NCBI RefSeq assembly: GCF_029873255.1
Contig: NZ_CP123622.1
Span: 806,501-870,500, forward strand
Source: Pigmentibacter sp. JX0631
Lineage (GTDB): Bacteria; Bdellovibrionota_B; Oligoflexia; Silvanigrellales; Silvanigrellaceae
Direction of reading: 5' to 3'
DNA: 64,000 bases
Part shown: positions 28,101 through 34,915 of the stretch, piece by piece
Layout of the letters: each line of letters opens with the position of its first letter
Position numbering within the stretch: the first letter of the stretch is position 1
Translations under genes and position numbers: made by a program
The notes under the pieces: model-generated
Told to the model about the DNA's origin: nothing
What the model saw: the letters and a program-made list of their open reading frames with translations, nothing else
Databases searched by the model: none

Positions 28101-28716
28101 ATGCATTTCTCGTCTCGTCCTTGAATGTCGCTCAGCCATGCAAGAAATTCCAAAATTTATTTTATTTTCTAATTGCCCTACTTGTTGTGAAGCCATTAAA
28201 GAAATGCGCAATTTATTAAAAAATGAAGCTACTACTGAATATGTTCGTTTAAAAGCAAATATCACAGAAGACTTTGATATGCGTTTAATAGATTTTGAAA
28301 CAATGGATACTGCTGAATTGGCAATGTCAATAATAAAGAAAATACCAGAATTTCAAGAAGCTAAAAAAGCAAAAAAAACAGTCGGCCTTAAAGTACCATG
28401 TCATAACACAAAATCAGCAACAGCTGCTCAATTAGAATTGCTTAACTTATATTTTACTGGCGTTGCTGCCTATGATAGATGTTGTGGATTATCAGGTACT
28501 GGTCGCTTAAAACATCCAAAAATTGGAACTAAAATTTCTGAAAAATTATTCGAACAGATACGAGAAGAACCAGCAGAAATTGTTGTTAGTGGCTGTCCTA
28601 GTTGTAGAGATGGTGTGAAAATGCAAAAAGAAATTCTTGCTGCAAAAAAAGATGAAATTGCTAATTTTGAAGTTTCAGGAATTTTTCAAGAAATAATGAA
28701 GACAGTGAAATCTTAA
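25144..28716 (+). CDS. Giant FAD-linked/Fe-S oxidoreductase (GlcD-GlpC-like fusion)
   Basis: 1190 aa. Residues about 120-660 form a GlcD/D-lactate dehydrogenase-type unit (FAD_binding_4: GAGVPFKDLVQYL, RAATGGIAATGSNGGR, plus FAD oxidase C-terminal domain). Then two ferredoxin motifs, CTRCNSCKVCP (about 703) and CFYCRRCDKACP (about 785), and two CCG domains (CCGFPF about 958, CPTCCEA; CHNTKS, CCGLSG about 1112, CPSCRDG) of heterodisulfide-reductase/GlpC type. It should oxidise a 2-hydroxyacid and pass electrons to quinone or cytochrome. A 60-residue lysine/glutamate-rich insert lies at about 440-520. Co-transcribed with the upstream gene. Confidence 0.85.
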   Translation: MNTAELDNWLDIAGLMPPLPSEAATKFKEKLGINISNSHTFLPNILTRREFDNEVLPILKETLPKEMVEFINNRVEKTFELRNKLKTLKNRIVEIVGEGNFSALWLDREAFSADSMEHRALMTEAVVHIYSSKALQEIVTLFSKHDVPMIPYGEGGGYNMGVTPMAPAVTISVRGIDHISEIKPSRKDNGKYEISVGAGVPFKDLVQYLSKRDYVLRCDPNTPRAATGGIAATGSNGGRKAFEVILSGRAVTHEGLAVLFATNEHESNCINNEPFLLARKFFSIDDVALFEKTLDEVKKKKRIACPTPNAQGIVVPLQGMKANANMLAQAASNNKILVDTMADLPPLPISAFVGAEGTTGFIYEVTFEIEKPLAWLQASRWHFTSVDAAMAATREIKKLIKENQPEYFEFISGQSIRRYLIQDFPSVFSKETEAVIILAVEGETENKCQEKHSLNEETIYQALTNLNYNKSEVITKLEKTNILNQSKNIEEFEVLRKPREELPKKLRTKCKTDMEIRTEYLGEVLKIVEKTSPRSMSENKQDVLFGHLTPNHTAIIHWNIGGFDLYDEEQADIAWDYLENVIGKAQSLAPSNDKNGSARFTGEHGVAGKAPFLWLNYIPPEDFLRMCKVKDLLDPKGLYNPDTLFLRTSHARALRARLLNTSAHFIKNSLEKAKELKISNKDELEFEEQLLIAENFAVTEGQKCTRCNSCKVCPVIDAEHELEREKKRNSKNSVLPSKRNILMFMEKITHIRRTAEQSNDPHLVNKIFQTTSLMMKESAELLKKCFYCRRCDKACPVDIEIHPLMRAYQTMGKLPSMGSKLWGFLYERLMGEDIFKSATYRIIAFFTLLGAPFLTFLRKIKIIPDWIKTYTVPPTLSLAHYHAHEHGIKIQPTDNFVLIKNDQSNENFIAQSTHQPNKVFIRYRGCMDTFGNPAATEGVDEYFKNILNARIVDLEKKMCCGFPFEADGLHERAKQAQIMSLIEIAKCISRLVLECRSAMQEIPKFILFSNCPTCCEAIKEMRNLLKNEATTEYVRLKANITEDFDMRLIDFETMDTAELAMSIIKKIPEFQEAKKAKKTVGLKVPCHNTKSATAAQLELLNLYFTGVAAYDRCCGLSGTGRLKHPKIGTKISEKLFEQIREEPAEIVVSGCPSCRDGVKMQKEILAAKKDEIANFEVSGIFQEIMKTVKS

Positions 28717-28725
28717 GCTACAGCA

Positions 28726-29967
28726 TTATGTACTAATTGAAATTTGATTTTTTAAAGCTGCTTCCTTTAAATTAGAAGATAAATTTTTATATTTATAAGA
28801 AAAATAAAAACTTAATAGGAAAAATAAAAAAAGTAAATTAGTGCTATAGAACATTAAATTTTTTATTTCTTTTATATCATTCATAAATGAAATAAAAAGC
28901 CCAGAAAAAGGAACTGAAATTTGATTAATAGCAAGTAAACAGCCAGTTATCTTTCCTAGCATAGAAACTTCTACTAAAGTTTTTCTTAAAATTCTTGCAA
29001 ATAGAGAATTAACTAATGTAAATGCAATAATTAAACCATAAAAAATTACGAATGAGGAAAATCCAGTTGTAAAAACACAAATATATGACGATACAATTAT
29101 ACCAAATGCCCCAATTATGGAAAAATAAAATACTCTTTTTTCATCAATAAAATGGGAAGTAATTATCATTGATAGTGCACCAAAACTTCCAGCAACAATG
29201 TTTAACAGCCCAAATTCAGCATCGGATTTAAGATATAACAGTTTTACTAAGGGAGCTCCTGCTGCTTCAACAATACTGATAATAAAATTTATAAGACTTG
29301 CTTGCAATGCAAAGAAAAGTAGGATTGGAAATTTTTTAAAAACTAGTAATGTATTTTTAAAGCTAGTTAAGAATGATTCATGATTTTGTTTCTTTTTAAG
29401 TTTATTAGGGTCATCCTGCCATTTTTGATTTAATGTATTCACTAAATTGTATAAGTAAAAAATAGGAACAATTAATAAAAAATATTTTATAGGTAAATAA
29501 GTAATTAAAAAAATTGCAAATGCAGGGCCCACTAACATAGAAACTTGATCACACATATTTAAATAAGATACTACTTTTGTATATCTTTTTAATTCAATAT
29601 TTTTCATAAGTAACACATCAGCCGCTATTGCTGTTTGTGACGTTCCTAATGAACTTATTGCACCTAAAATACCAATTACAACTGCTATACTATAATGAGT
29701 TGTGGATAAAATTATAAAAGCTATAAAGCAAGCAATAATTTTCAGTAAATCAATAGAAATCAAAGATTTTTTAGATCCAAATTTATCGGTTAAATATCCA
29801 CCAAAAGGGAGAAACAAAACGCGCGGCAACCATTCAATAAAATAGGCCAGCCCTGCTGCAGAAATATTATTTGTAGTGTTAAACACAATCAATGGCAAAG
29901 CAAATAACAAAATATGATCTGCTACAAAAACTAGAAATATACTAAAAATAAATTTAATTTCTTTCAA
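28726..29967 (-). CDS. MFS exporter near the YcaO locus
   Basis: 413 aa, twelve predicted helices. The MFS loop 2-3 motif is GGYLTDKFGSKK and the layout resembles drug/siderophore exporters. Start is TTG at 29967 with GAGG six nt upstream. It lies 351 bp downstream of, and on the same strand as, the 47-aa peptide gene, so it is a candidate exporter or immunity pump for a modified product; that link is inference from position only. Confidence 0.85.
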   Translation of the reverse strand: MKEIKFIFSIFLVFVADHILLFALPLIVFNTTNNISAAGLAYFIEWLPRVLFLPFGGYLTDKFGSKKSLISIDLLKIIACFIAFIILSTTHYSIAVVIGILGAISSLGTSQTAIAADVLLMKNIELKRYTKVVSYLNMCDQVSMLVGPAFAIFLITYLPIKYFLLIVPIFYLYNLVNTLNQKWQDDPNKLKKKQNHESFLTSFKNTLLVFKKFPILLFFALQASLINFIISIVEAAGAPLVKLLYLKSDAEFGLLNIVAGSFGALSMIITSHFIDEKRVFYFSIIGAFGIIVSSYICVFTTGFSSFVIFYGLIIAFTLVNSLFARILRKTLVEVSMLGKITGCLLAINQISVPFSGLFISFMNDIKEIKNLMFYSTNLLFLFFLLSFYFSYKYKNLSSNLKEAALKNQISIST

Positions 29968-30318
29968 CTTAAACCTCTCTTTTATGGTTTAATGTTACTT
30001 TATATTTTATTCCTGAAAAAAATGTTATCCTTAATTTTTTAAAATTTAAAAAAAAAGATATTAATTTAGAATTTTACTTTTTACTAAATAGAATTTATTT
30101 ATTTCATAAAATTATAGAATTATTTAAAAAATAATTTACTATCACTCAATTTATTTTTTAGAACCTATGAAATATATTTTAATATACTAATTAGAATATC
30201 ATATTTCAAAATTTTACATCTAATTTACAAAATAAAAAAATTGGAAAGAAAGTAAAACATTTAGTAATGAATTTTACTCTCCCTCCATATAAATTTAAAA
30301 GAAAAAAAAGTAATGAAT
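29968..30318. other. 351-bp intergenic AT-rich stretch
   Basis: No convincing ORF on either strand. Its right end holds a near copy (30262-30279) of the sequence at the 3' end of the peptide gene (30309-30325): AGTAATGAATTT(T)ACTCT. The MFS gene promoter probably lies at its left end. Confidence 0.4.
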
Positions 30319-30323
30319 TTACT
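30302..30323 (-). terminator. Hairpin plus T run after the peptide gene
   Basis: On the minus strand the stop codon is part of a small hairpin GTAA-ATTCA-TTAC followed directly by eight T residues and then CTTTT. It resembles a weak intrinsic terminator and could reduce read-through into the MFS gene. Confidence 0.4.
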
Positions 30324-30462
30324 CTTTATCTTCTGATGTAGTTTCTGAATTTGCTTCAGAACATATACCAAGTTCTTTTAATTTATCAAGTGTTTTAACT
30401 TTAACAAAAGTATCACCTTCTTCATTTACAGATTTATGCGGATTATATCTGATAATTCCCAT
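30319..30462 (-). CDS. 47-aa peptide, candidate RiPP precursor
   Basis: ATG 30462 is preceded by AGGAG at eight nt, so it is a real translation start; the frame extends further upstream without a start site. The product begins MGIIRYNPHK, has a central helix-prone LDKLKELG and ends with an acidic Ser/Thr/Glu tail after the only cysteine, Cys34 (GICSEANSETTSE). It is divergent to the PhyH-YcaO gene, 97 bp away. Small size, position and a Cys/Ser/Thr-containing C-terminal half suit a leader-core precursor, but no family match is recognised. It could instead be a small regulator. Confidence 0.6.
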   Translation of the reverse strand: MGIIRYNPHKSVNEEGDTFVKVKTLDKLKELGICSEANSETTSEDKE

Positions 30463-30490
30463 GTTAATTTCTCCTAAAAAAATTATTACA

Positions 30491-30524
30491 TTGGCTTCAA
30501 GAAAAGCCAAAATTATTGTATACT
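30491..30524. promoter_or_regulatory. Dyad and promoter between peptide and YcaO genes
   Basis: TTGGCTT (30491-30497) and AAGCCAA (30504-30510) are 7-bp perfect inverted arms. A good -10, TATACT (30519-30524), serves the rightward gene, with TTCAAG 17 bp upstream as a weak -35 that falls inside the dyad. A repressor bound here would block that promoter and sit between the divergent genes. Confidence 0.5.
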
Positions 30525-30559
30525 ATTTTTTCTAAGAATAAAAATAAAATGGAGTAAAA

Positions 30560-32572
30560 ATGTTTAAAGAAAATGGATTTTTAATTGAAGAAAATTTATT
30601 TTTTCAAAATAAATGTGATGAAATTGTTGAAAATATGAAAACTTATTTAAAAGAAAAATATAGCAATATGTCTGTCCTATTTCATGCAGATTTAATTGTT
30701 CCAGAAATTTCAGAAATGTTGCACGATCATAAATTAACAACTATAATTAATGAAGTAATGCAAAATACATCAATTCTAGTTTCTTCGGGATATTATGCAA
30801 AAGGCTCAGAGACTAGTACTCATTATGAATCAATAAGACTTTCTAGCTTACCCAGTAATAAACTTATTGGAGTTTGGATTGCCCTAGATGATATATTACC
30901 TACTAATGGCCCATTTTTTTATTTTCCAAAATCCCATATTAAAAATTATTTAATGTTGCATGAAAGAATAAATATTTACAATAAAGAAAAAGAAAGTGTA
31001 AATAATTTTATTGACTCTCAAATTGAAGAAGATATTTCTGATTTTAATCTGAAAGATAAAATTAGGAAAATATTTTTAGCGAAGAAAGGGGATGTATTTA
31101 TTTCTGATGGCAATTTATTGCATGGAGGTCATCAAATATTTAATTATAAATTGGAAAGACCTTCACTTGTTGGCTACTATTTGCCAAAAAACGAAAATAA
31201 ATATTTTTATCCAGATTACTTGGACACAAAAAAAGAACGAACTTCAGCTTCACCTAGAGAAGATATAACTCCATTTGCTATATTTAAAAACAAAAATAAA
31301 AATGAAGCTCAAACACTAACTCCTGAAAGAGTATTTTCAACCGAAAATGCTATTGAAAATGTTTACAATTTCCTCAAAAAAAATAATTTTAAATTAGAAC
31401 TCAATTCTGTTGGTAATGATATAGTCTCCTATGAATCAATTCTTTACCATGATAAATACAAAGTAATTGAAGGATATGGTAAAGGACTTACTCAAAAACA
31501 ATCTATGGCAAGTTCTTTATTTGAAGCTATAGAACATATTATTTGTCGGGGAGATTTAATGGATACTTCAAATACCATTAATGTCTCTATTGAGGATGCT
31601 TTAAAAAACTATAATTGTTTTCCACTTAACACTTTAGAGAAAAATATTAAAAATAAACAACCCATTCTTTGGGATATTTTTGATGGAATAAATACAAGTG
31701 AGAAATTGATTGTACCAAGTTTTATTGTAGATTCATCAGGCGGTAGTCGCTCAATGCAAAGTAATTACCCTTATCATGAATTAGAAGGAGCTTACTCAAA
31801 CTCAGGTACTGCAACAGGTTCAACTTTTGATGAAGCGCTTTTACATTCTCTTAACGAGTTAATTGAGCGCGATGCTCATTCTCTTCTACTACTTGAAACT
31901 TTTTGCAGAAAAGTTCCAAAAAATTTAAGAATTATAGATAAAAAAACGATACCTGAGCAACAACTAGATCTCTTGATGAGATGTGAAGATGAAATTGGTG
32001 CAGAAATAAAATTGCTAAACATAACAACAAATTTAAATATTCCATGTATATTATCTTTTTCTGAGAATATGGGGTTATTACAATACCCATTTATTGGATG
32101 CGGCTGCTCTCCAAGTGCAACTTATGCTTTAGAAAGATCTATATTAGAAACAGTGCAAACATATCATGCTTACATTAGAAACCCAGAAGAATATGTAAAT
32201 TATATAAAAAATTCTGAAAATCAATTTAAAGAATTTCCTAAACTAAAAGAATGCGTAAAAGAAAAATATCATGAAATTATTAAAAAAGGATATTTTACAA
32301 CATCAAATTTCAGAGAATTAAATGATTTATCCAAAAATTTATTTAATATTACTGAAAATATTAATGACTTTTCAGTTAATCATTTATTAAAAAATATTAT
32401 CCAAATATTAAGCAATAATAAAATGAATGTATATGTTAAAACACTTTTTCATAATGAAATTCATAATTTATTTTGTGTAAAGAGTATAGTTAGAGAACTT
32501 GAAATTTTTAATCTTGTTACTTCAGGTCTTTTTCCACTACCAGGAGTTAGAGGTGAGTTAGCACTAAATTAA
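30560..32572 (+). CDS. PhyH-type 2-oxoglutarate oxygenase fused to YcaO
   Basis: 670 aa. Residues 1-215 look like a phytanoyl-CoA-dioxygenase-type Fe(II)/2-oxoglutarate oxygenase: HYE (His88, Glu90), LLHGG (His188) and Arg200 fit the iron- and 2-oxoglutarate-binding positions, with Glu in place of the usual Asp. Residues about 255-670 are a YcaO domain with the ATP/Mg motif SLFEAIE (319-325), NELIERD (432-438) and ERSILETVQ. YcaO enzymes use ATP to cyclise or thioamidate peptide backbones. No E1-like/ocin-ThiF, dehydrogenase or TfuA partner is adjacent. The C-terminus, PLPGVRGEL, lacks the multi-proline tail of azoline synthetases. Start ATG after GGAG. Confidence 0.85.
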   Translation: MFKENGFLIEENLFFQNKCDEIVENMKTYLKEKYSNMSVLFHADLIVPEISEMLHDHKLTTIINEVMQNTSILVSSGYYAKGSETSTHYESIRLSSLPSNKLIGVWIALDDILPTNGPFFYFPKSHIKNYLMLHERINIYNKEKESVNNFIDSQIEEDISDFNLKDKIRKIFLAKKGDVFISDGNLLHGGHQIFNYKLERPSLVGYYLPKNENKYFYPDYLDTKKERTSASPREDITPFAIFKNKNKNEAQTLTPERVFSTENAIENVYNFLKKNNFKLELNSVGNDIVSYESILYHDKYKVIEGYGKGLTQKQSMASSLFEAIEHIICRGDLMDTSNTINVSIEDALKNYNCFPLNTLEKNIKNKQPILWDIFDGINTSEKLIVPSFIVDSSGGSRSMQSNYPYHELEGAYSNSGTATGSTFDEALLHSLNELIERDAHSLLLLETFCRKVPKNLRIIDKKTIPEQQLDLLMRCEDEIGAEIKLLNITTNLNIPCILSFSENMGLLQYPFIGCGCSPSATYALERSILETVQTYHAYIRNPEEYVNYIKNSENQFKEFPKLKECVKEKYHEIIKKGYFTTSNFRELNDLSKNLFNITENINDFSVNHLLKNIIQILSNNKMNVYVKTLFHNEIHNLFCVKSIVRELEIFNLVTSGLFPLPGVRGELALN

Positions 32573-32612
32573 ACATTAGATATTTGATAAATAAGCCAAA
32601 AAAATTAACAAA

Positions 32613-33038
32613 TTATTTTGGCTTCACTTTTTCTTTAACTGCTATTGAGGAATCAGATTTTTCAAGTTTTTCTAATTTTAATTTTCCATCAATTTCATTG
32701 ACAACAAGTGCTATGGACTCACCCCAATCGGTTTTAAATGCGTCAAACTCTGCTGGAAGTTTAGTTTTATTTTTTGCCTGACATTTCCAAGATCCAGCAT
32801 TAAGCCATAATCCATCATTATAATAATTATCGCCCCAATCAAAATTTTCGGTTTTACTAGGAGCAATTGATTTTGTTGACATTGAAATTTGCATTTCTGA
32901 ATCTGCTAATTCACATTTTAAAGCTATATTTTCTTTCGCATTATTCTTAATATTCCATTTAGTAGAAAATTCTGATGAAAAAGCAGAAGATTGAATGGCT
33001 AATAATCCGATACATGAAAAAGTTAACAGTAATTTCAT
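32613..33038 (-). CDS. Secreted protein of unknown function
   Basis: 141 aa with a signal peptide (MKLLLTFSCIGLLAIQSSAFS). The mature part is small, with WNIKNNAKENIALKCEL and GSWKCQAKNKTK, giving two cysteines that could form one disulfide, and a beta-rich look. It ends lysine-rich. I recognise no family. ATG has AAAGGAG upstream. It is the last minus-strand gene after the SPFH operon, with a 39-bp gap, but its own start site suggests separate translation. Confidence 0.6.
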   Translation of the reverse strand: MKLLLTFSCIGLLAIQSSAFSSEFSTKWNIKNNAKENIALKCELADSEMQISMSTKSIAPSKTENFDWGDNYYNDGLWLNAGSWKCQAKNKTKLPAEFDAFKTDWGESIALVVNEIDGKLKLEKLEKSDSSIAVKEKVKPK

Positions 33039-33077
33039 TGAAAAGCTCCTTTAAATTCAGAAGAAAAACCCTCTAAG

Positions 33078-34022
33078 CTAGCAATTGGATAAATGTTGCA
33101 AATTTGAGGGTGAGAGTTCAGAAACTTTGGGACCATTGACATATGTATTATCATCAAACGATGTGACCATTGTCATTGCCGAATCTATTGAAGTCAATTC
33201 TGAAGTGTCAAAACCTTGAAAAACAATGCTTCTATGCGGTTTTTGAAGAGACAATTGATATAGTTTTTTATATCCTTCAAAAATTTCTCGATTTCTAACT
33301 AAATTTTGGTAGGCTTCGCTTACACTTAAACTATATTGACCTTTAGCTTCAGCAACTAATTCAGAAATTTTTTCCGCAGTTTGTGCTTCAAGTAGCTGGA
33401 CAGCTAATTTTCCGTTTTCTTCTATGTCGGCTTTAGTTTTTTCTAATTGCGCTGAAACCGTATCAAATAATTGTTTAGAAACTTCTGTAAGTAAACTTAT
33501 TCTACTTAAAAAAGCTGTTTCTAAATGAATTCCCCATTTTTCTAATCTATTTTTAATTTCTTTTTTTAATATATTGTTAACTAAATCTCTATTTTCCAAG
33601 ACGTATTTAAATTCAAAAGTTCCTAAAATTGTAGTTGTCATACTAATAACCGTACTATGCATAAATTTTTCTACATTTTCAATTTGAAAAGCAGCCATAG
33701 TAGGGGAAAATATTTTAAATTCATAAAATAAATCAACAATTATTGTAGTACCTCTTTGATCATTAACATGAATTTCTTCAATACATCTAAAGTCTTTTTT
33801 CAAAGAAACTGTAATAAATTTTACCCAGGGAAATATTTTATCAAATTGAAAATGTAACCCTGGCTTTTCAATTACTTTAATAAATTTCCCAAATTTGCAT
33901 AGTAATATTTGAGTTTCATTTTCAACTTGAAGAGTGATATTTCTAAAAATAAAAACAATAAATGGTATAACTAAACAACCAGCTATAATTCCTATTACAT
34001 AGTTTAATGAATTTATATTCAT
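33078..34022 (-). CDS. SPFH/band-7 membrane protein (second of pair)
   Basis: 314 aa. An N-terminal membrane helix (about 8-28) precedes a band-7 domain (ENETQILLCKFGKFIKVIEKPGLHF, then KFIMHSTVIS-like segment) and a long alanine/glutamate-rich coiled coil (about 190-240). Such HflC/flotillin-like proteins form ring assemblies that organise membrane proteins. It overlaps the upstream SPFH gene by four bases and is therefore a likely hetero-oligomer partner. Third gene of an operon led by the SulP-carbonic anhydrase. Confidence 0.8.
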   Translation of the reverse strand: MNINSLNYVIGIIAGCLVIPFIVFIFRNITLQVENETQILLCKFGKFIKVIEKPGLHFQFDKIFPWVKFITVSLKKDFRCIEEIHVNDQRGTTIIVDLFYEFKIFSPTMAAFQIENVEKFMHSTVISMTTTILGTFEFKYVLENRDLVNNILKKEIKNRLEKWGIHLETAFLSRISLLTEVSKQLFDTVSAQLEKTKADIEENGKLAVQLLEAQTAEKISELVAEAKGQYSLSVSEAYQNLVRNREIFEGYKKLYQLSLQKPHRSIVFQGFDTSELTSIDSAMTMVTSFDDNTYVNGPKVSELSPSNLQHLSNC

Positions 34023-34903
34023 TTTAACCTCTTTACGTAAGATAATTTTGCTTCAGAATATACTTCGATTTCTCTTCTTTGGATATATTCTTGAAGAGTT
34101 CCTACATCACTTAACTTTTCAAGAATTTTTGCTTGAGTTAAAATTTCTGCTTTCACAGATTTTGCTTTAGACTTTGCAATTTCAATCCCTTTTTTCGCTG
34201 CAAGCAATTTCTGCTCACATTCTGCTTCTTTTAAAGCAAAGTTTTTTTCAGCTTCCGTTTGAGCATGAATGACAGCATTTAATGCTTGAGCAAGTTCTTC
34301 TGGAGGTAATATGTCGATAATATCGATTCCTTCAAATTGAAACCCATAATGTTCCCGAAATTTATCACTGCACAACTCATTTATTTGTAAATTTAATTTA
34401 CTTCGTTCAGTTCTTAAAATTGCATATGATCCTTTTATTAATTGCTTATCTTTATCAGATGATAACATTTTCCCATTACTAAATTTACCAATTTCTTGGT
34501 GCATTAACCCATTAAAAAAATTTTTTATATGCTCTTTGGGTTTCTCCATAGAAAATAGAATTGAGTAAATATTATTTAGCAAAGGAGTGTATCTTAGTTT
34601 TGCTTCTATTTTTAAAAGAGTTCCGTCTGTCGTCATAAGCATTGTTGCTGTTTCAGACATTGTTAAATCTAAAATTTGTTCCTTAATTGAAATTTTCTTT
34701 ACTTTTTCCCAAGGAAATTTAAAATGAAGTCCTGAGTTATAAATTTTTAAGTTAAAATTTGAAGTATCATTTGATTTTGCTTTTCCAAAAGAAATAATAG
34801 TAGCTATATGACCTTCTTGAACCTGAAAAAAAATCTTTCTTAATGTAAAAATTAGATAAACTAAAAACCCTAAAATAAAACCTAAAAAAATTTGCTCAAT
34901 CAT
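34019..34903 (-). CDS. SPFH/band-7 membrane protein (first of pair)
   Basis: 294 aa. N-terminal helix (about 5-22), band-7 domain (EGHIATIISFGKA, NSGLHFKFPWEKVKKISIKEQILDL) and a coiled-coil tail (EAECEQKLLAAKKGIEIAKSKAKS). The paired, overlapping arrangement is like HflK/HflC, but no FtsH gene is present. It begins 12 bp after the SulP-carbonic anhydrase gene, which suggests a scaffold for that transporter. Confidence 0.8.
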   Translation of the reverse strand: MIEQIFLGFILGFLVYLIFTLRKIFFQVQEGHIATIISFGKAKSNDTSNFNLKIYNSGLHFKFPWEKVKKISIKEQILDLTMSETATMLMTTDGTLLKIEAKLRYTPLLNNIYSILFSMEKPKEHIKNFFNGLMHQEIGKFSNGKMLSSDKDKQLIKGSYAILRTERSKLNLQINELCSDKFREHYGFQFEGIDIIDILPPEELAQALNAVIHAQTEAEKNFALKEAECEQKLLAAKKGIEIAKSKAKSVKAEILTQAKILEKLSDVGTLQEYIQRREIEVYSEAKLSYVKRLK

Positions 34904-34915
34904 TAATTACTCCAT

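Noticed and set aside
29968-30318. Second precursor-like peptide between the MFS gene and the 47-aa gene
   Set aside because: The duplicated 3' sequence is only about 16 bp; upstream frames give nothing resembling the first peptide.
32584-32781. 65-aa ORF after the YcaO gene
   Set aside because: Antisense to the secreted-protein gene at 32613-33038 and without a ribosome site.
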